A DNA stretch of 64,000 nucleotides from Leishmania donovani (GCF_000227135.1 NC_018263.1:1120035-1184034); one strand, 5' to 3'. Counted from the first letter of the stretch, positions 1-11,112 are shown. Notes: generated by a model not told the origin, from the letters alone. Numbers and translations are program-made.

Positions 1-1261
1 CCTTAGCGTACTCTATCTCTTCGCTGGTCACCTTCGCCTTGTTCAGCACCGCGGCCCTGATGGCTGCCAGATTCACCAAGTTGCTAAGCTCGGCACCTGT
101 GAAGCCAGTTGTTCCGCGTGCAATATCCATTGCATTGACCGTGCTGTCTGTCTTGATTTTGTCAAGGTACACCTGAACCACCTCCGCGCGCCCTTTCATA
201 TCCGGTGGATCAACGGTGATGGTGGTGTCCAGACGACCGGGGCGCGTGAGTGCCTTGTCCAGCGTTTCAGGGGTGTTCGTGGCGGCGAGGACAATAACGG
301 CCTCGTCGGAGTCGAAGCCGTCCATCTCTGCCAGGAGCTGGTTTAACGTCATGCGAGAGGTGCTGTGGTCAGAACGAGAGCGGCGACCGCCTAATGCGTC
401 TACCTCGTCGATGAAAATCAAAGCTGGTGAGTTGGCCTTTGCGGCCGCGAAAAGTTCGCGAACGCGGCGGGCGCCGACGCCAACAAACATCTCATCGAAC
501 TCGCTTCCGGTGGCGTAGAAAAAGCTCACGCCAGCCTCTTTGGCAATCGCCTTTGCTAGCATGGTTTTCCCGCACCCTGGCGGACCGGTGAGCAGCGCTC
601 CTTTTGGCAGCCGCCCACCCAAATTGTAGAACTTCTCGGGGTCCTTTAGAAACTCAACAATCTCCTCCAGCTCTTTTTTCGCCTCATCGCATCCGCGGAT
701 GCTGTCAAATGTGACCTCCAGGTTGTCCAGATTCACCGGCTTCACGTCGACAGAGCCGAACAGGCCAGATATGCCAGAGCGCGCAAATCCTGACTTGTTT
801 GCAGGCTGGCCCTCCTGAAAGCGATCGTTGAACTCCTCGACCAGGCTGATGAAGCAGCTAAGAGCAATCCCGAAGAGCAAGAACATCCAGAAGCGGGTGG
901 CCCAGGAAGCCTTCTGCGGGGCTGACACAACCACAATCGGTCTTTCCTTCGTGCCCAGATCGCTTGGGAGCGGCTGCTGTTGTGGCTGCCCATACGACAT
1001 ACCCCCTTGTGGCAGGGGTGGTGGAGGAGCCATATACGTGGCATTATACGGGGTCCACAGAGGTTGCGCGTAGTGTGATTGCGGCGGCGGTGGCGGCGGC
1101 GGAGGATAGGTCCCGGGGGCGGGGTAGTACGTGCGCCTTTGCAGAAACTCCGGGGCGACAATCAGCGTCGTTCGACACTGAGATAGAACTCCGGCATGCA
1201 CGCGAAGCACTGCTGTTCGTCGGTTGACGACCAAAGTCGCGTCCCTGAAATACCTTCGCAT
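1..1261 (-). CDS. FtsH/YME1-type AAA zinc metalloprotease, N-terminal part (cut by window edge)
   Basis: The first 420 residues of an M41-family AAA protease are read here; the metalloprotease half with the HExxH zinc site lies beyond the left edge. The N-terminus is Arg-rich and acid-free, fitting a mitochondrial presequence, followed by a Pro/Gln-rich linker (about 46-98). One hydrophobic segment (about 119-140) is followed by the AAA module: Walker A GPPGCGKT (226-233), Walker B LIFIDE (281-286) and the second region of homology with its Arg residues (326-345). A single membrane segment before the ATPase suggests the i-AAA (YME1) arrangement of the inner mitochondrial membrane rather than the two-pass m-AAA form, but this is inference. 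Family role: ATP-driven unfolding and degradation of inner-membrane proteins. The start was chosen because a good splice acceptor lies 57 bases upstream. Confidence 0.93.
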   Translation of the reverse strand, partial: MRRYFRDATLVVNRRTAVLRVHAGVLSQCRTTLIVAPEFLQRRTYYPAPGTYPPPPPPPPQSHYAQPLWTPYNATYMAPPPPLPQGGMSYGQPQQQPLPSDLGTKERPIVVVSAPQKASWATRFWMFLLFGIALSCFISLVEEFNDRFQEGQPANKSGFARSGISGLFGSVDVKPVNLDNLEVTFDSIRGCDEAKKELEEIVEFLKDPEKFYNLGGRLPKGALLTGPPGCGKTMLAKAIAKEAGVSFFYATGSEFDEMFVGVGARRVRELFAAAKANSPALIFIDEVDALGGRRSRSDHSTSRMTLNQLLAEMDGFDSDEAVIVLAATNTPETLDKALTRPGRLDTTITVDPPDMKGRAEVVQVYLDKIKTDSTVNAMDIARGTTGFTGAELSNLVNLAAIRAAVLNKAKVTSEEIEYAK

Positions 1262-1633
1262 TTCGAACGCCGGCACGTCGTCGTTGTTTGCGTGACTTTT
1301 CGAGAGAGAACAATAAGACTGTAGTTGAATGCAGAGTTCAGGAAAAGGAGTAAGAAAGGGAATGAGAAGCAAGTAGATGCGAACGCATGAGTGCACCAAA
1401 ACATGGTGACATGTCATCTTCTATTCCAAAAGAGACGGGGTATGAACACGGTTGTGGCGTAAGAAGCACCACATCTTTTTTTCGTGGAGAAGGTTAGACC
1501 GACGATAGAATCGCTTCAAACAAAAAAACATGTGAGCCATTTTGATAACACTGATGCGGTAGCTTCTGAGCGGCATAAGAGAAAAATGTTTTATTTACAC
1601 AAACAAGAAGCCCAGCCTGCTTTCTTTTTGTGT
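1262..1633. other. Intergenic spacer between the transportin-like stop and the FtsH start
   Basis: About 370 bases holding the 3'UTR of the transportin-like gene and the 5' region and splice acceptor of the protease gene. No further gene is seen. Confidence 0.6.
1319..1371 (-). promoter_or_regulatory. Candidate trans-splice acceptor for the FtsH/YME1 gene
   Basis: On the minus strand a pyrimidine-rich tract (about 1371-1340) is followed by the first downstream AG at 1320-1319, in the context CTACAG. The implied 5'UTR is about 57 nt. Trypanosomatid mRNAs receive the spliced leader at such sites. Confidence 0.5.
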
Positions 1634-4450
1634 TTACTGCAGCTGATAAAAGGATACGAGCATGTTTCGGAAAGCCGCAGGAAGACCCTCGAGAATCGAC
1701 TGAAAAATTCCAGGGCACGTCTTGCCGGCATGAAAGAGAAAAGACTGAATGGCCTCCTTCGTTCCAGGGTAGTTTACTGCAGCCTGCTGCCAGCTGTACA
1801 CGATCTTGATGGCAGAAGAAAAGACACCTGAAAAAACGTCTGCCGGCAGTTGGACCAGTGCTTGGAAGAGATGAATGGTAGCCTCCGATTTGTCAACTGT
1901 GTTCTCCGCCTGCGCCATGAGCTGTGACATTGTATCGATGCGAAACAAGGCCGCGTAGCTTGGAACCGCGCCCAGTGCGCCACAGAGATCAAAAGCCATA
2001 GCCGAAAAGTAGTAAGAGGAGTCCCCAAAGACGTCACTTCGCAGCGCAGCGTTTGCAGACTTCAAAGCCTCCGTCGCAACCGTAGACAGCTGGCCGGGGT
2101 AGCACGCTGTGGCCTGCCCAATGAGCCGCACAAGATGCTCCTTGAATTGCGGATCCTCGGCCTCAGATACTTCGCTGGTGGCCCACCTCATGAGAGTGTC
2201 ATGGAGGCCGGCAGGCAGTGCACCCGACCCAACAGCGTGAAGGAGCCCACATAGAATTGTGATCCCAGCTACCTTCACTTCGTGTATTCGCGAGGTCGTC
2301 AGGAAATGAGCAGCAGAAACCGGCAAAGCCCACGATGTTGACCTCAGCCACTCCTCAAGAATCGTCGTAGAGACTGAATTGGTGTATGCGCTGCAGATGA
2401 GCAGTGTATTGAAAACAAGGTCCGCGTCATCCGTGACGTTCCGGTTTTTGATGTCTGCAAGCACGCCGTTCCACGTGCTCAAATTCGCAACCGCCACCTC
2501 GCTACTAGGATAGACAGAGATGAAAGCAATCATTGCACGGTCCAGCGAGAAAATGTCCTTGTCTAGCAGAACATTCGGTTCCTCTCGAATGTACATTGCC
2601 GTGTAAGACTGCTCGAACAATGATGCGCGGTTCGCCCTCTCAACCTGAAGTACAGAAGAGAGCCTCTCAGCTGTTGTCTGGTCATTGAGAAGGCTAATGA
2701 GCTTGTTCAGAAAATCGACCAAAAGGGAGAGATTAGTGGTCGAATACACCGGCAGGCACGCGCAGGCCGACTCTAGCAACAATGGCAAGTGAGGCATGAC
2801 CACAGCTGTGCTTCCATAGTTCTCCAACACCCCGTAAATCACATTTAATGCACTGACGCTCGTTATCTGAATCCGCTTGCTTGTGCTCTGCAATCTCGAG
2901 GCAAGGAGTGGAATAATCGTATCCATCGTGCGAGGGGACGAATTCAGGACAGTCTCACTTATCCGCGACAGAGACCACATAGCAATGCTCACAACACAGA
3001 CATGCTCAGACTGATTGCTGATAAACTGAAGAAATTGATCCACTAAAGAGTCGAGCACTGCGCGCAGCTCATGAGCGCATCCGTTGGCGATCGTGCCAAC
3101 AAGGACAATACCGGCCTCCCTCTCGCGCCATTCACTGCTGCTCCACAACTGCTGAATGGGACCGATAAAAGCCTGATATGTTGCATCACTTGAGAACGTG
3201 CTGAGCACATCTACTAATTTCAAAGCAGAGCTTCGTAGCGTCATAGCCGCTGCATCATCGTCCAGCATGTCGTCCTCCGAAATATCCTTTGTTCCCCCCT
3301 TCACTTCAAAACTGACAGCTGTGCTATCTCGAACACGGTAGTCGTCTGTGTCCATGATGTTTGCCACCTCCTCTGACGACAGTAACGCGTATCGCACAAG
3401 GGCTGGAGCTAAGGAGAAAATTAGCTGTGGCACACCAGAAACGAGGAAAGCAACAGCCGTTTCCCCACCGTTGCGATCATACAAATCCACGGTGGTGGAT
3501 ATCAAATCGATCGCTGCGGCGACCAGTTCTTGATTTCCACTGATGCTATTCTGTCTACTGCAAATAATTTGAGCAGAATTAGTGATCCACCAGTTTGTAT
3601 ACCTCTGCATTTCGTTCGGACTCATCTGACCGAAAAAGTCAAAGTAGTCCAGCAGAAATGAGCAGGTACGCAAAACGAGAATCACAAACGCCGAATCCTC
3701 ACCACACGAACACTCCAGCAGGGATGTGCAAACGCTTGACAAGCTGTGGCTGGCTTTTGACAGGCCCATCTGTAGCGGCGAAAGTGTGTCGACATTCCAG
3801 TCAAGGAGTGACGCTTGCTCGTAAATGTTGAAACACATTCGAAAGGCAGCTTTTCTTATCGTCATCGGGTCATTCTGGGAAGCGGCAAGCTGTGAAACTC
3901 GCAGAATAACGTGCTCGCTAGATTCGCCGATTTGCTTGGGCACATCCTCCACCAGGTACTGAAGGCAGTACAGTGCGGCGAGAGTCTTCAATTCCCCGCC
4001 TGGAAGCAGATCGTTAAGCAAAATGCTTGGAAGATCACCGACCCCCGAGCCTACCCACCATTCAAGCGATGTCAACGCCGTTACCTTTACAACCACTTGC
4101 GCCGAAGTGCGGGCTATTCGAGTGTCTGGCGGATTAGTAAGCGACTTCAGTGCAAAACGCGCAGCTTCCTTCACCGCGCCTTCGCCAAGGGCATGACGGG
4201 CAGATGCCAAATTGTTTTTTAGCGTGATTCCAGCGAGTTGTCGATACTGAGCCCACGAAACCGGGAGCACCATATCCGCCACAGGATTTGTATCTGCTCC
4301 GAAAACAGTGGAAAGCAGAATACAAAAGGCAGGGTTTGACTCGTACTGCTTGAGCTGAGCGTATGCCGCCTTTGAATTCGACACCTCCACGCCATTATTG
4401 TGAAGCAGCTGAATCACACTCACCAAATCGCCTTCAGTTGGTGTGTACAT
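1634..4450 (-). CDS. Transportin-like karyopherin beta (importin)
   Basis: A 938-residue, all-helical protein with the layout of beta-karyopherins, which carry cargo through nuclear pores under Ran-GTP control. The N-terminal 100 residues show the importin-beta N-terminal pattern: a short helix pair, then a segment around VSWAQYRQLAGITLKNNL (about 64-81), the usual place where the first HEAT repeats bind Ran. The rest is a series of amphipathic helix pairs consistent with HEAT repeats. An acidic stretch lies near residues 360-400 (around ISEDDMLDDDAAA), the position of the acidic H8 loop of transportins that displaces cargo when Ran binds. The length is close to the usual 850-950 residues. 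Assignment to transportin 1/2 rather than another importin rests on overall resemblance and is moderate; membership in the importin-beta superfamily is firmer. Confidence 0.8.
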   Translation of the reverse strand: MYTPTEGDLVSVIQLLHNNGVEVSNSKAAYAQLKQYESNPAFCILLSTVFGADTNPVADMVLPVSWAQYRQLAGITLKNNLASARHALGEGAVKEAARFALKSLTNPPDTRIARTSAQVVVKVTALTSLEWWVGSGVGDLPSILLNDLLPGGELKTLAALYCLQYLVEDVPKQIGESSEHVILRVSQLAASQNDPMTIRKAAFRMCFNIYEQASLLDWNVDTLSPLQMGLSKASHSLSSVCTSLLECSCGEDSAFVILVLRTCSFLLDYFDFFGQMSPNEMQRYTNWWITNSAQIICSRQNSISGNQELVAAAIDLISTTVDLYDRNGGETAVAFLVSGVPQLIFSLAPALVRYALLSSEEVANIMDTDDYRVRDSTAVSFEVKGGTKDISEDDMLDDDAAAMTLRSSALKLVDVLSTFSSDATYQAFIGPIQQLWSSSEWREREAGIVLVGTIANGCAHELRAVLDSLVDQFLQFISNQSEHVCVVSIAMWSLSRISETVLNSSPRTMDTIIPLLASRLQSTSKRIQITSVSALNVIYGVLENYGSTAVVMPHLPLLLESACACLPVYSTTNLSLLVDFLNKLISLLNDQTTAERLSSVLQVERANRASLFEQSYTAMYIREEPNVLLDKDIFSLDRAMIAFISVYPSSEVAVANLSTWNGVLADIKNRNVTDDADLVFNTLLICSAYTNSVSTTILEEWLRSTSWALPVSAAHFLTTSRIHEVKVAGITILCGLLHAVGSGALPAGLHDTLMRWATSEVSEAEDPQFKEHLVRLIGQATACYPGQLSTVATEALKSANAALRSDVFGDSSYYFSAMAFDLCGALGAVPSYAALFRIDTMSQLMAQAENTVDKSEATIHLFQALVQLPADVFSGVFSSAIKIVYSWQQAAVNYPGTKEAIQSFLFHAGKTCPGIFQSILEGLPAAFRNMLVSFYQLQ

Positions 4451-4781
4451 GATGGTCAGCTATTCTATGGAAAATAGTGTTGATTAAGTATGAGGAGCCT
4501 TCGAGGGAAAAAAGACTGAGGAGGCAGAGGTGGTCAGGAGAGCGTGGTTAAGAAGCGCTGGCAACATCGAATCGACAAATAGCAGCAATCTGAGCAGTCG
4601 TGCAAGGAGATAATACATGAGTAGTTTTGGGTCATCAATACAAAACAGCCTCTCTGTAAACTGAGAACGGCACTCATCTACAAACAGAAAGTGGCGTTTC
4701 ACTACTTATTCGCTGATTGAAGAGCTCAGCGCAAACTGAGCAAATTCGTTTCCACTGGGTTTCGATCCCTCTCTACAACTT
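4451..4781. other. 5' flank of the transportin-like gene
   Basis: About 330 bases between the transportin start and the first SIDER-like element. Several AG acceptors are possible (for example 4466-4465, preceded on the minus strand by a T/C-rich stretch); none is clearly best. Confidence 0.4.
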
Positions 4782-5227
4782 TTTGCAGCGTGTCCACTCT
4801 CTGCCAATACAACATGAGTCGGGCTCCACTCTATCCCCTGTCTGTCACAGGCCCCATCGCCTGGCGCACTGCAGCGGGAGACACACACTCGCTAGTGCAA
4901 TGCCGGCCCAGTCATCGGAGCACGGCCTCTGCCTCAGACTCTACCCACCCACCCCCGCCTCGCGGGCCGCCACCTGGCGCACCACACGGAGTGGCTCAGG
5001 CTCCCCACCACCAGTAGGCAGTGCGAGGGCCAGGTGGGGTACGTTAGAGTCACGCCGACACCTTGCTTAACATATGGATGACACAAATGTGTGCACTGTC
5101 GCCGCGCGCACCGACGCGGCGCCATCCAGGGCCTGGCCGCGGACATCCGCAGCGATAATTCGCTCGGACTTCCCTGCGCCGGTATGCACGTGACCCGGCC
5201 ACCACGCTGAGGTGTCCCCCGTCATCA
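4782..5227 (-). mobile_element. SIDER-like short retroposon, copy 1
   Basis: A 446-bp element repeated at 16375-16820 and 24911-25356 with the same length and only about three substitutions. On the minus strand it opens with a head around CACCTCAGCGTGGTGG, resembling the 77-79 base hallmark (Pr77) shared by trypanosomatid ingi/L1Tc retroposons and their SIDER derivatives, and closes with a short A-rich end (GCTGCAAAAAG). It has no protein-coding capacity. It lies sense to transcription in the long spacer downstream of the D-aminoacyl-tRNA deacylase gene and just upstream of the transportin-like gene. SIDER2 elements in Leishmania 3'UTRs are known to lower mRNA stability or translation; a similar role here is inference. 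I found no clear target-site duplication. Confidence 0.75.
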
Positions 5228-6780
5228 GAGTCTCACACCTGCTAGCATCTGAAGCCTTTCAGTTGAAAGAAGCGGCGATGAGCTCTACATTTAGCGACCT
5301 ATGTTCTGAATAAAAGAAAACCAAATGGAAACTAAAATACTATCATCTGTATGTGCTCGAAGCTTCGCAGCAGGTATTTTGCTCATTGCGCATTGCGCGC
5401 AAGTGTCCAGATGAGAAATGCAGACGGATAGTATTCGAAAAGCCTGTACCACGGAAAAGAAAATTATGCTCGGATACCTGGCGGTCATGGGAGACGCTCC
5501 CCGATGCGTGTTACGTATTTTCAGTTGCTCTGCGCACACATTATGCTGGACACCTTATAGAAGGAGCAAAGGTGGCCTCGCCTTCTCTCAGCTGTGGCTG
5601 TCGATGTTCACGTAAACTCGCCTGTGGAGAAGGGTCGAGCTTAGGTCATGTCTTAATAGGTTTCGCTTCAAAGGGGACTCTCTATGCGCGTGTCTTGTCG
5701 AGACTCCCTTGCCCACCCTCCGCCGTTTCCTCGTTGACTCAGGGCCGCATTTCCCATTCACAGCTTCACTTTGATTCATGAAATCCGTGTGCCCCTCATT
5801 TCTCAACGTCGTGGACAGACCGCAGAGCGCGGATACGCAGATACCTACATTTTCAAAAACTGGTGGCCGTTGGCCCAGCCCTCCACCGCGAAGAGCGCCG
5901 AGGTGCAGCCCACCCCAGTCTCTTGCATTAGAAAGAGAAGCTGCCACTATCAGGTTTTATTCCGAGCCTCAGGCCACCCTTCCACGACCGCAATCTTTTG
6001 CCCCGCAACTCCAAGCGGCAGGGGGTAGAGTTTTTCCTTTTCACCGCTTTCGGGTTCTGCACAAAGTTCGCGCTCTTGAAAGGCAAATGACCTTCGGCGT
6101 CCTTTGCCCCATTCGAAGTCTATGCGGAGACCCTGAAGTTAGCTGGGATGAGCTTCGCCCGAAGCGGACAAGAAACCAAGTAATCTGGCGGCGGCACGGC
6201 ATAGTGGCCACAGTCTCAGCTTTTTTTATGTGGTGGACACTCCTGCCCTCAAGATCACGCACAGCTTCGCCAAAAACGAAAGGCGTCAGTAGATCATCGC
6301 GCACACTCAAGCAAGCGCCTGCATCTTGCTCTAATAAGGCCTTTCGCGGATACAAAGCAGAACCTGTCACACAGAAAGCCGGAAACCACTAGGTGTACAG
6401 CGCGGAAAAAACACTTTAGAGCATCAAGCTTTACACTGATTTCGTCGCTTGCACAAAGAGATATGAATGAGTGATCAAGGACACACACGCCGTCTGGTAA
6501 ACCAAGCTGCTACACGACACCTCGCCTTGAATGCGAACACGAAACAAAACATCGAGATAGGCCCACCGCTTCCCCTCACACAGCTCTCGCCCACAGATGA
6601 CGATCGCAACCTACCCTACCTGAAAGCAGCGGCAGCGCGCTAACAGCACATAGCACACCATAGCTTCCCTTTGCGATCGGGTGCGGGCATCCTCTCGTCC
6701 GCACGCCGCGAACATCTCGCTGGATTACTGTAAAACAAAAACATCCGGAGTTCATGTAACAGCAATTGGGAGGGAATAAG
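5228..6780. other. Gene-free spacer with ordinary composition
   Basis: About 1.5 kb without a recognisable gene. Open frames of 100-200 codons exist on both strands (for example around 5778-6392 plus and 6041-6370 minus), but none resembles a known protein and they overlap each other. Confidence 0.5.
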
Positions 6781-9700
6781 GGGGCTCAGCTGATCTGTGC
6801 AGCGCGCCGGCTGGCCTGGCCCCGCCCCCCCCCCCGACACAACCGCACGTTGGAGGAGAGCCCGCGAAAGCGGTGACAAGGCAAAATAGGGGCGCTGCCA
6901 GGCCTGGGCGGCGCCACCTCGTCTGGCGCTCCACATGGGATTCCAGAGGCCCTGAGCCACTCGTTGAGACGGCCCGCCAAAAGTGACAGCATCCGGGGTT
7001 GGGGAACCAGGCCCCCGCTTCTCTTCTTTTTCCACGCGGTATTTCATCACGAACAAGCCAACACACACAAACTTATTTTCCTGTAGAATAAACAAATGAC
7101 CAAACAATAAAAAGAGCACCCTCAGATCGCTTTGGCTAGCCCAGTTTCATTTTTAAGCGCTTAGATTCGTATATCTTTTGGCGGAATTACCTCTTAAGCG
7201 CCCCACCCCAAATCTGAACTGCGAAAGGCGCTGCGGTGACGAGGCCCGTGTTTAGACTCGCTTTTAGAAAAAAGCGCCCCGGCACCAATCAGAAGTTTGC
7301 TTTTGGGGCATTACATTTCCTAACCGGCTAAAAGCATCACGCGCCAAAACCACAGAGCCCTGAAGAAAAACCGCCGCAGACCGCCATGGCTTTTTTACGC
7401 CCCTCGCGGGGACAGCAGCCGCCCTTGGTTTTCTGTGAACCGTAACCTGTTCGACCGCAGAGAAAAGCATCGTTTTCGAGACCTTTCGCGCACCTGAATC
7501 CTGATATGTCGGCATCTTTTTCCACCGCCCTTTCCCATATCAAATGAGGCGCACGCCCATTTTGATTCCCTTCCCCGCCCCAGATGTAGGGATAAAATGT
7601 CATTCGGGTGTGCCGCTGCAGTTGGGGGGGTTGGGTGGCCTTGTCGGGTTGCAAAAGGCGCGGCTGAGTGACCCAGGGACCGCGCCCAGCTTTTCGAAAA
7701 GAAAAGGGCTTCTTTCCCCTCAGCGGGAAAACTTTGGGGCGCGGGATCTGGCGCGTGTGGCGGGCCCCTTCCCCAGCAGCCGCCACCGCGCCCGCGCCAA
7801 GAGCGGCCCCCTTTACCCCCCATGGGCGTTTAGGCCCGCCGGGTTGCGGCCGCTGGCATGCTTTCCGCGGGCCGTGCCTGGGCCTTTCCTCTTGGAGACG
7901 TTTCCTTTTTTCCAAGAAAAACAACGCGCCGGCGGCAGAGGCGGGGCGCGCGGAGGAGAACGCGAACCCGGGGCACCGTTGGCAGAAGAGGCCCGCGCGC
8001 GCCTCGTAGCGTTTTCGGCGGGCATCGCGTCCGGGAAAAGCGCGCAGTTTGGCGATCAAGAAGAGCCTTTAGCGCCACCAAATGCCAAGGTAAAAGAAAG
8101 GCGGCCCACAGGGCCGCGCCAGAACAGCAAACCGCCAGCCGGTGATCTCGGAATGGGGCCGGCTTTGTGCTTCTGGCGTTGTAAAGTCCGGACGTTTCCA
8201 CAGCTGCAAAAGCTAACCCCGAAAAAGAGAGTTTGGTGGCTTTGAAGCTTTTTTTAACGCGAACGGGGAGGGCAGGCCCACCGAGCAGACAAGGGCGCGC
8301 TGAATATTAAAGCGCGAAGATACCAGCGCCATCAAAAAAGCACAAACGCAGCGACTTAAATAAAGGCGCCGGCGGGGGCGCGGTGCAGCCGCCATGAAAA
8401 ATTGCTTTGCATAGAGCCCCAAACCGGGACAGTGAAAAGGGGGCCTGGCGGGGGATTCTTTTTCGGGCGCGTTGCGCCCCCGGGTTGTTGTTGGGCCTCC
8501 GTTTGGGCTGCCGAGCGGTGCCCTTTTGAAAAACCGCAGCCTTCAGAAACCCCGCGCCACCGCGCTCCACACCATGGGCGCCACAGCCAGTAGGACGTTA
8601 TTGAACGCTTTCAAGCAAAAGTTTGAAAAGACAGAGCACCGCGAGGCAGGTGTAATGATTCCAGATGCCGCTTTTGCGTTGGCGCCCCTGGTTTTCTTGC
8701 GTTCCGCATTTTCATTCCTATGGGCCCGGAAAAAGGCCCAGGCGCCAGCACACGCACTGGCACGAACGAGCCTGTCATCATAACTGGGCAAAAGGCTTTG
8801 GGGTCTTTCCGGGCTCGGGCGCACTTCCCCGCTCCCGCGTGATACCCCTTCCGCAAAGCCGCCGCAGCGCACGCTACGCAGACGGCCAGCGCCGCGAAAC
8901 CGGCTGGTTTAAAATGTTGGCGTTCGCGTCCGAAAAATACCCCGCTGGCGCCGCGAAAAGAATCTAGCAAGCTCTAAAGGACACAGAAAATCAACAGACG
9001 TTTGGTGAAAGTTTTGCGGTGCGCTTCTTCGCGCCTTTGTGGGTCGGGGCGGTTTTGGTTTTTTTTGGGATCTCTGGGGGGGGGCGTGTCCGTTTGGCGG
9101 CCCGTTTCCCGGGAGGGGCCGGGGCCAAAGGGGCGCGGAACCTCGCCCCAGGGCCCCGCAACCCCTTCGTCCCATTTTTAGCGGCCCCAGCAGGCGCAGC
9201 GGCCCGAAGAAGCCCGGGGGAGGCATTCCGCCGCGGCCGCGCCCGCCCGCGTACGGGTTGCCCCCCTCCACAAAGCAGCGGGGGGCCGCTGTTGGGTCCC
9301 AAATGCCGGGGGCGGGTTGCCCTGTGGGCCCCGAAACCACGCGGTTGTGGGCCCCCTTGGTTTTGGGAACGGCGGCTGCCGCCGCCGCCCTTTTGGGACG
9401 CGCTTAAAGTTTGTTGGGGCTTTTGCGAAGCAGCCCACGCTTGGGAGCGTCACGGCGGGCATGGTTCCCTCGTGTTTGGGGCCTTTTGCGGGAAAACTGT
9501 TTTTATAATTTCGGCATTGGGTTACAGCTTCGTGGACCGACAAGTACGTCACACTCCGAAAAGGTGCCGCCGCGACATCCTCCGGTATACGGGGTCAAAA
9601 GACTTTTTTTTTACAGCGTTTTGGCCGGGGTTGTGTGCGGCGTGTGTTGGGGAACGGCCTTGTGACCTCGCCGCTGGCGGGGGCTTATGGGCGGGGCGGT

Positions 9701-11030
9701 GGTTTGTTTTCACCCATTGGGCGCGTTTCAAGGGTGGTGATATGTTGGCCGGGAAACTTTTTCATGACAGAAGCGGGGCGTGCTCCTTTTCGAATGTCCG
9801 GTGCGTGTTTGCGGCGCGTTTCGCCAGGGTTGGGGCTGTTAGGGTTGGGGGCGGCTGTTTTGGCCGAAGCCCCAAAGCGCAGTGCCTGGCCTGGGTTTTT
9901 GAAGGGGTCTCGCTTGCCGGCGGTGCTTTTTTGCGTGGCCTTGGCGCCCTTTTACCCCAGAGTAAGGACGGTGGTGAAAAGAGCTGGTGGGCGCTGGGCT
10001 TCGTGGGGTGCTGTTGGTGCGCGCCGGCGTGGGTTGGGTTGGGGGGGGGGGAGGCAGGCCCCCAACCCACTTACGGGTAAGCCCCCTTTCGGAAGCGTGT
10101 AATACAACGCCTATGGTCCGGGAAAGCTTTTTGGATACCTGAAGGGGGGGGGCTCTCCAGGCTGGTGCGGTTGGTTCCCGCGTTGTTTCAGGGAAAGCTT
10201 CTCCCTTTCACTAAATGCTAATTCGCTTTTCTTGCGGTCCTTTTTTCCACTGGGTGATCGCTGGCTATAATCCTGCTCTTTTTTCAGTTACTAAGATTAC
10301 TTTTGGGCTATCCTTGGGAGGGGCTCTGCGCAAAAGGCGGGCAAAGGTGACGCTGCTTACCTTTTTCTTTCCGTTGTTGCTGGTGGTTTGTTTTGCGCCG
10401 GTGTCCGGCCGCTTCCGTTACGGTGGCGCTTTTTGGGGGGCTCGGCGTGGCGTGCTGTGTTGGGCCTGCTGTGCGTTTCTTTGCCCGGGGTGTCCTGTGC
10501 GCCGCTTTTTGCGCAGGCTTCTTGGCGTGGGGCGGCTTCTTTCTTCGGGCTTTTGCCGTTTGCTCTGCCGGTTCTGTTTCGTTGGCGGGTGGCCCCGCGG
10601 TGCTTTCTGGCCCTTTCCCTTTGCTGCGGAAGTGCGTGCTCTGTTTTGGTGCCGCGGGGACGTTCTTTTGGCCCGCTGCGCGCCGGCGCCTTTCGGGTCG
10701 CCCGCCGCCGTAAGCCCCCTCGTGGCCGCCGGGTAAAAGGGGCTCGTGGGGTGGGGGCCTTGGCGTGGCGGGGAGGTGGGGGGCGCGGCAGATGGTGGCG
10801 GTGTTGGTCGTTGGGGCCGGGTGCCCGGGCCTTTGGGGCGCCAGGGGGCCCCGCCGAACAGCCTTTGCGATGACAAGGGCAAGCGCCAAGGGAAAATGGG
10901 GGTGGGGGCGGTTTTGGGGGGACACGCCGGAAAAGGAATGGGCCCCGCTGGTAGAATAAAGGGGGTTGGGGGTGAGGCCTGGCGGGGTCGAAAGGACACG
11001 GCTTCAAAGACGGTAAAATAATAAAAAAAA
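6781..11030. other. Compositionally anomalous 4.2-kb island, no supported gene
   Basis: This stretch differs from everything around it. It is very GC-rich with many G or C runs (11 C's at 6825-6835, 9 G's near 9076, 11 G's near 10041, 9 G's near 10144). The usual (CA)n microsatellites are absent. From about 9000 to 10800 the plus strand is strongly depleted in A, with G and T dominating. Long open frames occur on both strands but are low-complexity Gly/Ala/Pro/Arg/Phe strings explained by GC content. It may be a true insertion, a transcription-boundary region, or low-quality filler from gap closing; the last is plausible because the window has other gap artefacts. Confidence 0.6.
9827..9851 (+). 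other. G-quadruplex motif with one telomere-like TTAGGG unit
   Basis: Four G-runs of three to five, separated by two to six bases, satisfy the usual G4 pattern. One TTAGGG unit occurs inside it, which alone does not indicate a telomere tract. It lies inside the anomalous island, so the sequence itself may not be reliable. Confidence 0.4.
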
Positions 11031-11112
11031 CAGAGCGACTCTGCGTCGCTGCCTTGCTGTTAAAGAGTGGGGCGGCCCGTGGGAATCATCGCAATCCCTG
11101 GCGCACTCGTAT

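Noticed and set aside
4717..5070. Repeated 75-117 codon frames inside the SIDER copies
   Set aside because: The same peptide appears at each copy because the DNA is repeated; SIDERs are non-coding and the frames run antisense to transcription.
5778..6392. 204-codon plus-strand frame
   Set aside because: No family resemblance, opposite to the direction of all genes, and overlapped by minus-strand frames of comparable quality.
7337..8059. 240-codon minus-strand frame in the island
   Set aside because: Basic low-complexity product, competing frames of similar length on the plus strand, and no acceptor or family resemblance.
9019..10080. 353-codon open frame on the plus strand in the anomalous island
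   Set aside because: It translates to Gly/Ala/Arg/Phe/Pro strings following G/T bias, overlaps other long frames on both strands, and is on the non-transcribed strand of this cluster.
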